DNA of 64,000 nucleotides from Hyalella azteca (lineage: Eukaryota; Arthropoda; Malacostraca; Amphipoda; Hyalellidae), in NCBI RefSeq assembly GCF_000764305.2, contig NW_025947067.1, forward strand, positions 248,001-312,000, given 5' to 3'. The notes beneath the pieces were generated by a model, which was not told the origin of the DNA, did not search any database, and saw only the letters and a program-made list of their open reading frames with translations. Made by a program: the position numbers and the translations under genes. Below are positions 24,701 to 32,800 of this stretch, in pieces (position 1 is the first letter of the stretch; every line of letters starts with the position of its first letter).

Positions 24701-24768
24701 CCATCTAGGAACCTTCTGCAATTACGAAACTGAATAGTTACATCATCGTCTTTACCAGAGGAATTCAT
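15487..24768 (-). CDS. AMDHD2: N-acetylglucosamine-6-phosphate deacetylase, complete 8-exon gene
   Basis: Cytosolic amidohydrolase that removes acetate from GlcNAc-6-phosphate to give glucosamine-6-phosphate, in amino-sugar recycling. In chitin-bearing animals it also feeds UDP-GlcNAc turnover. Coding parts on the minus strand are 24768-24549, 23754-23615, 19828-19694, 19174-19045, 18076-17988, 17513-17375, 16470-16301 and 15720-15487. All phases agree and the product is 418 residues, against about 409 in vertebrates. Visible landmarks are GFIDVQING (residues 66-74), [14 protein letters not shown] (102-115), HVEGPF with metal ligand Glu143, GH with metal ligand His210, THLFNAM with metal ligand His231, FHHRDPG (239-245) and LITDAM with catalytic Asp291. 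The start is the only ATG before the conserved region; an in-frame TGA lies just upstream, at 24820-24822. The beta-1 HxH motif of other amidohydrolases is replaced by VQIN, as is usual for this single-metal class. No AATAAA is obvious downstream of the stop. Confidence 0.97.
16172..16337. repeat. AMDHD2: 83-bp tandem duplication spanning the AMDHD2 exon 7 donor
   Basis: Units 16172-16254 and 16255-16337 differ at only a few bases. Each holds the last 37 exon bases ([12 protein letters not shown] region), the AAG|GTGCTG donor and about 46 intron bases. The exon-proximal unit supplies the functional exon end; the other is a decoy exon end inside intron 7. Confidence 0.95.
16301..16470 (-). CDS. 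AMDHD2: AMDHD2 exon 7
   Basis: Encodes residues 285-341, including [16 protein letters not shown] with catalytic Asp291 and the substrate loop [16 protein letters not shown]. The acceptor is TTTACAG and the donor is AAG|GTGCTG, phase 0 and weak. It is distinctly GC-rich against its surroundings. Its last 37 bases and the donor are duplicated 83 bp downstream. Confidence 0.95.
17181..17397. repeat. AMDHD2: 31-bp minisatellite carrying seven copies of the AMDHD2 exon 6 splice donor
   Basis: Seven units start at 17181, 17212, 17243, 17274, 17305, 17336 and 17367. Read on the minus strand, every unit keeps GGTGAGT after the exon-like CCCACCCTGRTG. The unit next to the exon (17367-17397) contains the real exon end at 17375. 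Because 31 is not a multiple of three, long spurious open frames appear in all plus-strand frames. Confidence 0.95.
17375..17513 (-). CDS. AMDHD2: AMDHD2 exon 6
   Basis: Encodes residues 239-284 plus one base of Gly285, [14 protein letters not shown] through [12 protein letters not shown]. The phase needed by exon 7 selects the donor GTG|GTGAGT, giving [12 protein letters not shown], which aligns to the family without a gap. The last 23 exon bases and the donor are the first unit of a seven-copy 31-bp tandem array running into the intron. Confidence 0.95.
17730..17965. repeat. 115-bp tandem duplication in AMDHD2 intron 5
   Basis: Two copies offset by 115 bp share AGTGAAACAAAAAGTATAAG and TTTTCTAGTACAGA. 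The array ends about 22 bp downstream of the exon 5 donor (gene orientation). Confidence 0.85.
17988..18076 (-). CDS. AMDHD2: AMDHD2 exon 5
   Basis: Short 89-base exon giving residues 209-238. It completes G209, then encodes His210 (metal ligand), [19 protein letters not shown] and THLFNAMLP with metal ligand His231 and the substrate-binding Asn-Ala pair. The acceptor is TTGCAG and the donor is CCG|GTGTGT, phase 0. Confidence 0.95.
18805..18998. repeat. 52-bp tandem repeat in AMDHD2 intron 4
   Basis: Three close copies and one diverged copy of a 52-bp unit contain AAGGTGCCTGAGGTGCAAGG. They begin about 47 bp past the exon 4 donor in gene orientation. Confidence 0.9.
19045..19174 (-). CDS. 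AMDHD2: AMDHD2 exon 4
   Basis: Encodes residues 166-208 plus one base of Gly209. It contains [20 protein letters not shown] and ends VVVSV, leading into the GHS metal site. The acceptor is TTTCAG and the donor is TCG|GTGAGC, phase 1. Confidence 0.96.
19505..19680. repeat. 58-bp tandem repeat in AMDHD2 intron 3
   Basis: Three copies of a 58-bp unit with AATAAAATTTCAGTCAGGAA. The array lies 14 bp past the exon 3 donor in gene orientation. The copy nearest the exon is the most diverged. Confidence 0.9.
19694..19828 (-). CDS. AMDHD2: AMDHD2 exon 3
   Basis: Exactly 45 codons (residues 121-165), [10 protein letters not shown] through MLTFAK. It carries HVEGPF, whose Glu143 is the metal ligand, followed by KKGAHPPEH. 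The acceptor is CATGCAG and the donor is AAG|GTCTGC, phase 0 and weak. The exon was found by splice joins and homology, since no long open frame marks it. A three-copy 58-bp repeat starts 14 bp past the donor. Confidence 0.95.
20390..20525. repeat. 20-bp minisatellite in AMDHD2 intron 2
   Basis: About six to seven copies of CACTGGTGCGTGCGAGACAA with GTGCGG and GTGCAG variants toward the right end. It lies mid-intron, far from both splice sites. Open frames over it are by-products of the repeat. Confidence 0.92.
22180..23462. mobile_element. Degenerate TA-flanked inverted-repeat element in AMDHD2 intron 2
   Basis: The left end TACCGTCAAACGGGGTA and the inverted right end TACTATCAAACACGGAAATA match imperfectly, and both are bordered by TA. 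Internal GGGGTAACAAGGGACA-like stretches occur in both orientations. This fits an old non-autonomous Tc1/mariner-type element. No transposase is seen. Confidence 0.45.
23615..23754 (-). CDS. AMDHD2: AMDHD2 exon 2
   Basis: Encodes residues 74-120, [11 protein letters not shown] through PPELYKK. The acceptor is TTTTCAG and the donor is AAG|GTTTTA, phase 0. The donor is weak at +3 to +5, but the join to exon 3 (YKK then VLPQ) matches the family without any gap, so the boundary is trusted. Confidence 0.95.
24549..24768 (-). CDS. AMDHD2: AMDHD2 exon 1 (coding part)
   Basis: Encodes residues 1-73 plus the first base of Gly74. It begins [10 protein letters not shown] and ends in the family signature [12 protein letters not shown]. 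The donor is G|GTAAGG, the best consensus match in the gene, and leaves phase 1. A longer open stretch upstream has no ATG and is closed by TGA, so the start is well fixed unless a further 5' exon exists. Confidence 0.95.
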
Positions 24769-24793
24769 TTTAATGTAGAAATGGTCAGATAAT

Positions 24794-24823
24794 TCACCGA
24801 CTCGAGTTCGAGCTTGCAATCAT
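24794..24823 (-). promoter_or_regulatory. Upstream ORF in the AMDHD2 5' leader
   Basis: A nine-codon ATG-TGA frame (MIASSNSSR) ends 25 bases before the AMDHD2 start codon, in another frame. If the transcript begins upstream of it, scanning ribosomes would meet it first, which could damp translation. Whether the leader includes it is not shown. A possible arthropod initiator, TCAGT, lies about 35 bases further upstream. Confidence 0.4.
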
Positions 24824-25490
24824 AGAATACGATTTTAAATGTCACTGTTACTGAATCAGACTCAGTGTCTCAGTGAATGCTAACTACCGTAGCTCTCCGC
24901 AGGTGCTGAAGTGTTGTGAAACCGATAAAACCGATTACTTTTGGGATGCATGCCAGAGGCCAGCATTGCCCAAGACCAGCACATTTTTCATCCTCCTTTC
25001 CGTGCGTAAGCCTGCTAAAGGGCAGAGTAGACTAAGGGATTATATGTTAAAAAGCCAAAGGTACAAATCTCCTTCATGGAAATTAACCAGCGAGCTAATG
25101 AGAAGTAAGCCACCAATACAATCGCTCTACGCCGTATTTAAAACCGTCCAACAGCTCTATGCCATGCCGTCTAACCTCCTCACGATTTTCGGTAAGCAAC
25201 TCCCTACGCCATACCGCTGTTGATACACAGCCAGCACTCCAGCCCGTCCGTTCGTCGCAGCTGTTTTCCCCCAGCATAACTCTACCTCCACGCTTACCCC
25301 GTCTCCCCGCCTTTTTCACCGACTGCCGGACGGCTTTTCTTAGTTTCTGCTCACTTGACTGCATTACGCTATGAAAATAGGATCTATACGAGTTTTAAAC
25401 TAACTTAACCTAACCTAACCTAATTCGGATAAGCATCAAAGATCTGCGACTACAGCTGCTTAGGTGCCAGATGACAATATCTATAGCATT
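24824..25490. other. AMDHD2 upstream region
   Basis: Likely holds the AMDHD2 promoter, but no TATA box is evident. A block near 24946-24990 (GCATGCCAGAGGCCAGCATT) resembles one at 26128-26150, so part is dispersed repeat. Three CCTAA units at about 25400-25420 are arthropod telomere-like. A minus-strand ATG frame at 25364 (MQSSEQKLRKAVRQSVKKAG) runs to a GTAAGC site but is unsupported otherwise. Confidence 0.4.
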
Positions 25491-25560
25491 TAGATGCTTG
25501 ATGTTGGCTCCAGGGCTGATTTGAGCGTTAATTTGCTGGTCTACGGCTGCGCACCCATTA

Positions 25561-25740
25561 GGTTGACCCACGAGAAGTTCCGCCTTTAGGTTCAGCTTTC
25601 TTGTTACGTCACTGAGATCGAGAAACGTAAACAAGCCCGTCATTCCATAGCGGATTGGTTGACTGATTTGATCGCATTTCGTTGATTGGTTAATGCCCGT
25701 GACGTCACTGAGATCAGTGACGTCACAGGCGAACAACAAG
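25561..25740 (+). repeat. Repeat family A, plus-strand copy with double TGACGTCA palindrome
   Basis: Starts TTGACCCACGAGAAGTTCCG and includes TTCTTGTTACGTCA and GAGAAACGTAAACAAGCCCG. It ends in an inverted pair, GTGACGTCACTGA / TCAGTGACGTCAC. The inverted counterpart is at 28221-28400. Each TGACGTCA is a CREB-type consensus, though function is not shown. Confidence 0.8.
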
Positions 25741-25811
25741 CTCCATCCGTGAAAATATGCTTCTCATGGGTCAACCTTTAATTTCGCCCAGTCATCAACC
25801 ATGGGGACATG

Positions 25812-26128
25812 AGTCTCCTACCGAAGACCACCACTGCCTTGGATGTAATGGACCATCATGATTCCTGCCTTCCGGAACGTAGCCTTCAACACTTCTGGCC
25901 AATACTATCTAGGCCGTTCCTCGAACCAGCCCTCGGTCGAACGGCCACTTGTCGAAGGACAATAAATTTTTGGAACAGAACTATGCTATCTGAAACCTAA
26001 CCTCAGATGCGGTGTACGTAAAATTACGTAATTTAACGATGCCTGGAAGTCATAGTCGATCCACGGCCTGGTGGTGCACGGCATAATTTATGCAAGGCCG
26101 GAGGAGGACAAAGCCGAGTGGTTCACGG
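25812..26128 (+). repeat. Repeat family B, plus-strand copy
   Basis: About 317 bp from the CCGAAGACCACCACTGCC block to ACAAAGCCGAGTGG, including CTTCCGGAACGTAGCCTTCA and TTACGTAATTTAACGATGCC. An inverted copy of similar length is at 28926-29240. Chance frames only. Confidence 0.85.
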
Positions 26129-26699
26129 GGGGCGCATGCCGGAAGCCAGCTTTGCCAGACTTCACACATATTTCATATTTCTTTTCGCAGGTAAGACAGC
26201 TAGAAGGTATAACAGCCTATGAAGTCAAGTGCTCAAAGTCAAGTCAAGTCAAGTGCTCAACGCCGGATGTCCACAGCCACAAAATAAACTTGCTAAAGGT
26301 AAGCATGGCCATGCTGCATCTGGTTAAACCTCTTCCGGCCTAACCTCTTCAGGCCTTACCTACACAAGTTGCAACATTTCTCCACACAAAACAAACGCGA
26401 GCGGACCTAACCTAACCTTTTTGGCTGCAGGAAGTTAGAAAGGCGGTCCAAGTGAGCTGGTAGAGCCAGTCATTGGCTGCAAGAAGGTCGTGAGCCGGAA
26501 CAGCGAGAATAGGTTAGGCCAGAGTAGGTACAGCCGGATGAGGAAGTGCTTGCTTATGAGCGAACATGCTTAAGCATTGGCTGAAGACCTATGGCGCTAT
26601 TATCTTTCGGCAGTGTTTCGCATGTCTGGATTACGGAGTTCAAGCGTAGTCTACGGCTTCTAGTTCTGTGGCAGAGTAAAGTTAATGCATGGTGATGCT

Positions 26700-26810
26700 G
26701 GGCATTGGCTCCAGGGCTTACTTACGAGTAAAATTTGTGGCCAGCGGCTGCGCCCCTGTTCACGGCTGATTGGTGGATTTCCGGAGAGACCCAAGGCGTT
26801 CGAATCGGAG
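26700..26810 (+). repeat. Repeat family C fragment
   Basis: Contains CAGCGGCTGCGCCCCTGTTC and CACGGCTGATTGGTGGA. Relatives are at 28128-28183 (plus) and 28836-28925 (minus, joined to family B), and weakly at 25492-25555. The order of sub-blocks differs between copies, as if cut from a longer repeating unit. Confidence 0.65.
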
Positions 26811-27071
26811 TTCTGTTCTGACGGCCGAAGTGGGAGGTGTGCTGTGCTCCCATGACGGAAGCACGCTTCGGCCGGCTGTTGCAGTATCGTTATCGAGTTC
26901 TGAAGTGCCCATGAATGCTGTACTGTGCTTCCTCGCTCCGAGGCGTTGAGCCGGCAAAGGAGCTACTTTTTATATCTAGTCCTGACTGGCTTCGCCAGGT
27001 GTGCTGTGTAGAACCATTGTGTTCAGCGTTGCAGGGATTTTGAGATGGCCCCATGTGTGGTTAGTGCCCGC

Positions 27072-27225
27072 GGGTTTATGGTTGATGCCCAGGTGAGTGG
27101 TTGGTGCCCCCAGGTCAGTGGTTTGTGCCCCAGGTGAGTGGTTAGTGCCCCCAGGTGAATGGTTGGTGCCCCCAGGTGAGTGGTTAGTGCCTCCAGGTGA
27201 GTGGTTAGTACCCCCAGGTGAGTGG
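27072..27225. repeat. 21-bp minisatellite, left part (interrupted by an LTR)
   Basis: Tandem GAGTGGTTAGTGCCCCCAGGT units, about seven, several slightly diverged. Most units contain CAGGTGAGT, a consensus 5' splice site on the plus strand. The array stops at the solo LTR at 27226 and resumes at 27596. Confidence 0.93.
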
Positions 27226-27595
27226 TGTCCGGTGATCTTCTATCACCTTCTAGGTTATCATACGTCACCCTCTTATAACATGTTCTGTACCCACATGGTA
27301 GAGTCACACTCAGTGACGTCATCCCTGTTAAGGCCTATATATATCTCGATCTGTGCACCACTCGTCAGTCGTAGCGGTACTGCCTAGCCGTCATCTCGCT
27401 AGCCGCTCCTCCGGCACATACTTATGCTGTACCTGTCAATCCCCGTCCTTCTGTACTCACCGAGCCAGTTTATTATTATAATAGTTCTAGCGTTAATCGT
27501 GTTTCACTTGTCCTACCTTAGTCATACTTGGAACAATAAGTACCCTGACTCTCAGTACAAATCCATCAGGTGGTTGTAGAAACAGACACCTGACA
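27226..27595 (+). mobile_element. Solo LTR, 370 bp, with 5-bp target-site duplication
   Basis: Begins TGTCCGGTG and ends CACCTGACA, near-perfect short inverted termini of TG...CA type. It is flanked on both sides by AGTGG (27221-27225 and 27596-27600). Internally it has TATATATA at 27336, TCAGTC (arthropod initiator) about 30 bp later at 27365, and an AATAAG near 27535. A TGACGTCA lies at about 27313. No internal retroelement genes remain, so it is a recombined solo LTR, of gypsy or BEL/Pao type by analogy. Confidence 0.85.
27336..27370 (+). promoter_or_regulatory. Core promoter of the solo LTR
   Basis: TATATATA at 27336-27343 and the initiator-like TCAGTC at 27365-27370 stand about 30 bp apart, the normal TATA-to-start spacing. 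This predicts a plus-strand start near 27366, reading into the right half of the minisatellite. Confidence 0.6.
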
Positions 27596-27735
27596 AGTGG
27601 TTAGTGCCTCCAGGTGAGTGGTTAGTGCCCCCAGGTGAGTGGTTAGTGCCCCCAGGTGAGTGGATAGTGCCCACAGGTGAGTGGTTAGTGCCCCCAGGTG
27701 AGTGGTTAGCGCCCCCAGGTGAGTCGTTAGTACCC
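27596..27735. repeat. 21-bp minisatellite, right part
   Basis: Continuation of the array at 27072-27225, same unit and same orientation, with six to seven copies, most with CAGGTGAGT. It starts with the right AGTGG target duplication of the solo LTR. Confidence 0.93.
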
Positions 27736-27750
27736 CCAAGGAACCTTCCC

Positions 27751-27935
27751 CTGGAGTGGGACTATCTGCCCTGGAGTGGGGCTTTCTGCCCTGGAGTGGG
27801 GCTCTCTGCCCTGGAGTGGGACTCTCTGCCCTGGAGTGGGACTCTCTGCCCTGGAGTGGGACTCTCTGCCCTGGAGTGGGACTCTCTGCCCTGGAGTGGG
27901 ACTCTCTGCCTTGGTGTGGGACTCTTTACCCCGGT
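27751..27935. repeat. 20-bp minisatellite, CTGGAGTGGGACTCTCTGCC unit
   Basis: About nine head-to-tail copies, nearly identical except for the first two and the last two. It follows the 21-bp array directly and is unrelated in sequence apart from GAGTGG. Confidence 0.93.
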
Positions 27936-28220
27936 ATGGTCTCCACTTTGGCGGCCTCATTCTGTAGTCATTCAGCCGTCCGGAAACTTGGGCAAATCTA
28001 CAGAACACTTAAATTCGTAGCTGAGAAGAAAATTCCTTAAATTTCTGAAACTGTCCTGTCATGGGGCCGCATTGAACTAGTCTTCAAAGGCTCCCATAAA
28101 CTTTGATTTAACAAGAGAGAGAGTATGCGTTCGATTCAGGGCTTATTGGCGCACAAAATTGGTGGTGCACGGCTGCGCTCCCGGTTGTGACCCATCAGAA
28201 GCCCATTTTTTCGGATGAAG

Positions 28221-28400
28221 TTCGTTGTTCCCTGTGTTGTCACTGATTTCAGTGACGTCACGGATATTAACCAATCACCGAAATGCGATCAAACCAGTCG
28301 TCCAATGCATTATGAGGATGACGGGTTTGTTTGCGTTTCTCGATTTACGTGACGTAACAAGAAAGCTGAACTGAAAGACGGAACTTCTCGTGGGTCAACC
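28221..28400 (-). repeat. Repeat family A, minus-strand copy
   Basis: Reverse-complement relative of 25561-25740, with one intact TGACGTCA. A second partial copy follows at 28421-28466 (GGGTTTGTTTACGTTTCTCG). Confidence 0.8.
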
Positions 28401-28606
28401 TTATATAGTTCAACAATGAGAACCAATCCGTCATGGGAATGATGGGTTTGTTTACGTTTCTCGATGAAGTGTTTGATGAGCAGTGATTGTGAATGGTTGT
28501 CCATACACCTTGATCTCGCCTTGAAAACCTTTTTTGCAATCTCTAACCGAAATTAGACTGTGAAATATTTACTAATTATATTTATCCATACGTTTACGTG
28601 AGCATT

Positions 28607-28742
28607 ATGAAGGAAACCACGGCTAGTGCAGTGGATTTAATTGATCCGGGAGCCGACCCAACAACTGACCATCTTACGGCATCCCAGTTGCAGCATTTCC
28701 TAGAATGGACCCATTTCCTGGAGGACCCGAATTCTGGCGGAG
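28607..28742 (+). CDS. Possible first coding exon of an unidentified gene
   Basis: An ATG frame of 45 codons (begins MKETTASAVDLIDPGADP, ends FLEDPNSGG) runs into a very good donor, GGAG|GTAAGA, in phase 1. The composition is protein-like, with acidic and Thr/Ser-rich segments and QLQHFLEW, but no domain is recognised. No matching downstream exon was found on the plus strand. It sits among dispersed repeats, so it may instead be repeat-derived. Confidence 0.35.
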
Positions 28743-28925
28743 GTAAGAAAAGTGCACTACAGCGGAACTTAGACTGCTCTGAAGATGACATCCACCTGCC
28801 GGTGCCGGCCATACATGGTCCTCACCAACCTCCGCCAGTTGGAGCGCAGCCGTGCACCACCAATTTTGTGCACCAATAAGCCCTGAATCGAACGCCTTGG
28901 ATCTCTCCGGACCTACACCAATCAG

Positions 28926-29240
28926 CCGTGCACCACTCGGCTTTGTCTTCTTCCGGCCTTGACCACCACCTGCCGCGCACCACGAGGCCGCGGATCGAAT
29001 ATGACTTCCAGGCATCGTTAAATTACGTAATTTTACGTTCACCGCATCTGAGGATAGGTTTCAGATAGCATAGTTCTGTTCCAAAATTTACCGTCCTTCG
29101 ACAAGTGGCCGTTCAACCGAGGGTTGTTTCGACCCACGGCCTAGAAACGGACAGCTTGAAGTGTTGAAGGCTACGTTCCGGAAGGCAGGAATCATGATGG
29201 TCCATTACATCCAGGGCAGTGGTGGTCTTCGGCAGGCGAC
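28926..29240 (-). repeat. Repeat family B, minus-strand copy
   Basis: Inverted relative of 25812-26128, clearly similar end to end, with a few indels (for example near the CGACCCACGGCC block). Its outer boundary at about 29240 is sharp, since similarity stops on both copies there. Confidence 0.85.
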
Positions 29241-29306
29241 CCCCGCCAGTTACAGTAAGTGAGCCACTTGGTGTGAAAAGATTCAAGTCCTGCTAAAAGC
29301 AGTCGT

Positions 29307-29379
29307 CAACCGTGACAGGACTCGAACCTGCAATCTTCGGATCCGAAGTCCGACGCCTTATCCAGGTGGAGCAACCTCT
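29307..29379 (-). pseudogene. tRNA-Arg (anticodon TCG) with broken 5' half
   Basis: From TGGATAAGGCGTCGG through the anticodon arm (loop CTTCGGA, anticodon TCG), the T arm (GCAGGTTCGAGTCCTGT) and the 3' acceptor strand CACGGTT plus discriminator G, it matches animal tRNA-Arg-UCG. The expected 5' acceptor strand AACCGTG and left D-stem are replaced by GAGGTTGCTCCACC, which cannot pair. A TTTT run follows within 15 bases of the 3' end on the minus strand, as for Pol III. Probably a pseudogene or tRNA-derived repeat head. Confidence 0.7.
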
Positions 29380-29639
29380 GACGATCGGGTGATCTTGGTC
29401 CGCCCAGTCGCTGCTGAAGACCGTAAAATACTAACATCCCCAGCCAAACTGTGTAAGTTTATTGAAACACAACCATATGACAAGTTGAACATATTGGATG
29501 TTTGTATAAACACGAGATAGCAACTTATTGCTATAGAATTTAAAAACTGCCAATAAGGAGGACATAAGGAGGAGGAGGAGGACATTTGCCAATAAGGAGG
29601 CCTTTCTCCCTAGCCTCTTCCAAAGGTGGGGAGTGATGT

Positions 29640-29800
29640 AGCGCTACATAGAACTAACATACATACCTCGCTACACATACCTCGCTACATAGAAGTGTAC
29701 ATACCTACATAGAAGTGTACATACATACATACTCGCTAGTGTACATACCTCGCTACATAGAACTAATTTTACGTATATCATATCTCACCACGTAGAACTA
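29640..29800. repeat. Imperfect repeats of ACATAGAAGTGTACATACCT
   Basis: Short irregular repetition of CGCTACATAGAACTAA and GTGTACATACCTACAT phrases. Low-complexity, no array of fixed period. Confidence 0.6.
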
Positions 29801-29817
29801 ATTTTTATGTCTCTCAT

Positions 29818-29876
29818 AGAATAGAATAGAAGTGTCGGCGTTGAAGAAATAGGCCCATGGCCTGTTGCCGATTCTT
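29818..29876 (+). repeat. Dispersed 58-bp repeat, copy 2
   Basis: Near-identical to the block at 4940-5000, with a one-base insertion in the AGGCCATGGCCT palindrome. Flanks are unrelated, so the unit is either a short dispersed element or the conserved end of a longer one. Confidence 0.7.
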
Positions 29877-32800
29877 GAGACTTAAAATATCCAGAGCGTT
29901 TTTGTATCACGTATAACATGCATGAGCGCGTATAACATTTAACGATTCTAAACACAAAGTAGAAATTTATTATCAACGTTTGGGAGGTTCAAAATGCAGC
30001 TCAGCAGTAGGTGGATGCGCACAGTAGGACTCGGAATCAGACTTGTCAGTTTCACGCGTTGTCCAATACGGCTAGGCTGTTCCAATGTTAAAACTACCAT
30101 TCTATTTTCTAACAAGGCCTCATGTTCCAAAGCTCAAAAATACAAAGAATTTGAGCAGATAAATATTCGATTATAAGATGTTATTTGCACTGGTTCACTT
30201 ATACAAACCTTTGAATTCTACTCGCGCAGCAGCCGGCGTTTCATAATAACTTAGCGGCTAAAATGCGAGCCCATTTCACGCCTTGCCGGCAGCTCTCTCC
30301 TAGCAACGTGAGAGCGGCAAAATAATTCTACAAAACCATCAGATAATCTCAGAAAAACGACAACTCTATTTTTTATTACTTGATTGCGAAATTGCAATCA
30401 GGAAAGTCGCAATGTTAAGAAGTTGAAATTATAGGAGCGATGGAGTAGAAAATTAGGTTTGAGACCTAAGACGGAATAACTTTTTGAGTAGAATGGTTTT
30501 CAAAATTATAAAATAGATTGATATTTTGAATTAAATGCAAAAATTATAAAAGAGTTATTGTCATCCACTAATTACTTGTGCATTAACCAAAATGGGTCAC
30601 GAGGAACATGCCTATATTCATTCCACGCAAATATTTTAAATGAGCACTAAACAATAATTTTCGGGAAAAGATTGATGCAAAAAATCAAACCAACCATACA
30701 TTTATATCAAAAATATATTCACAACCCCTTATACTCGTGAATGGACAACCGAAATAATTAAAATAGTTGGATAAGCTTACTTAGCCGTATGCCACGCCGC
30801 GGTCACATCTATTCTCTACAAACGTCAAGCTTCAAAAGCTCGTCCAAAGCCTGCATCTGAAACACCAGCATCACTGGCTCAATTAATGGGATTGTCTCAG
30901 CCTTAAAGCTCGCCAGTTATAAACACATTTGATCCGTCACTTTTTGAGCTGCCAACTCTTCGCCAGTCTCGGCTATGCTAAGCCTTGGTGCTATACTAAC
31001 GGAAACTGGTGTCTTGTGAGCGGGCAGATGACGGAAGGATATCAAATAACCAACTCTATTTGGTGAGTAAGATGAGTCGTATTTTACTCTCCACGTGCGC
31101 AGTGCGCTTCTTCGGAGACTTGGCGAAGATTTGTTCAACGTTTGTTGCGTGGATAGACTCGTATAAGTAGTTTTATCGATGGCTTTGTTGGTCGGAAGAT
31201 GATGGATATAATTTCATATCATCAGGTATTTGGTGTCACCAAGTTTTTCTATTGATATTATTTGGTGAAAAATATATTTTGAAATGGAACGTGGTATATA
31301 TTATTACTGTACTGATAGGTCTGCAGTTGAATGGTAATAATTTGGCAAATTCGAGTCTTCTGTTCAATTAACTGAAAATTTCAAAAGTTCACGATCCAGT
31401 CGGTAATTCTGCAGTCGTGTTTGAATTACCGCGTACATACTTTTATCACATTATCATTCAATGTACCTTGACTCAGAATTCAAAATTTCGCTTGAATATC
31501 TAGTTGAAGAAAAATATCCGATATAATGTAATCCAGTCGCTCATCAGCTCGTTTTCAACGTTTATTCAATTTACAAAACTAACTTATCAATTAAAATGTA
31601 ACATCAAGTTGATAATGCAAGTGTGACTTTGATTCATTTTTTATTCTAGACAAATATTCAACATGATTTCAATGTACTTTGTTCCAATGTTGATTCAACC
31701 TGACATTGCCTGTTGTGAAGGCTCTTTTCGGTGATCGAATAATTTTCGCAATCGATCAAACCCCGAATATAAGGAGCTTTCATAACTTCTTGACCAGCCG
31801 GTGATTTCCTCATGACAAACATAAGAAAGAACCGGCGGTTGGCTTTTTGAAGATTACTAATGAAATATTCATCAATTGAATATTCAATAATACGAAATGA
31901 ATATATTTTCATAACTACAACACGAAATGAACGCAAGCGCCACCGTAAGCACGTTATTCGTCAGTAAATATGGTACAGATTACATGCCATTTACAGAGCA
32001 CATTCCGTCTCTAAATCACAGTGAAAGATTCGAGCATTTCAAGCCGTAACTCAATTCCCATTCCAGCGGCGACGTTTTAGCGTCGGAAAAGTTCTGAAAT
32101 TTTGTGGTGCAATTTCCGGGGAATTCCTCAGCGAATATTTTTCAGCCCGCATCCTCCACGGCACTCGACATCTATTCGTCTATTGGCCTACGAACTGTAC
32201 GAAATTTTGGTAAAATTAATCATTGTAGTGCGTTCTGCAGCACGTATTGTTCAATTTGGGGAATAACAACCCGATTTGCCATAACCAATTACGCAGAGTT
32301 TGCTATGAATTTAGTATGTTTCTCTCTTCATTGTGTACATTTTAAGTATAATGGCTCTGTACTGAGCACTTCTTACTTCTGTTTTTTAAGTTACATTCCA
32401 TTAGTCTTTCCAGGGACCTTTGATTTGATAAAAATGTCTATTACACTGATCAAATACCAGCAATCTTAAAATCTATCAGCAAACCAAATCAAGCACATAA
32501 AATTTTTCGTATTGCACCTCTATAATATGGAGCCTCTAGCGCCTCTATAATATGTACAAATCGTATCATATGTATCGCACTTGTTTATGTTCTTGCACCC
32601 AACGCCAAATCTCCACCACTTATTAACTGTAACATTTTATTAGAAATTTGAACTTTATTCCGTGTTTTTATACGACTGCATATTTCCTTCTTCAATATGA
32701 TCGAAGCAGGTTGTATTTCAAATTCTGATGCAGCTATCAGTTATTTATGTAGACATTAACAGATCTAAGATTAGCTAACGCTCAAATCGTTGCACACATA

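Noticed and set aside
25095..25364. Minus frame starting MQSSEQKLRKAV as a possible first exon
   Set aside because: Has an ATG and a GTAAGC donor candidate, but lies between dispersed repeats, with no partner exon before AMDHD2.
25400..25425. Telomere end
   Set aside because: Only three CCTAA units and unique sequence on both sides, so at most an interstitial remnant.
27604..28020. 138-codon plus frame with PPGEWLV repeats
   Set aside because: Periodicity artefact of the 21-bp and 20-bp minisatellites, with a start chosen inside the array.
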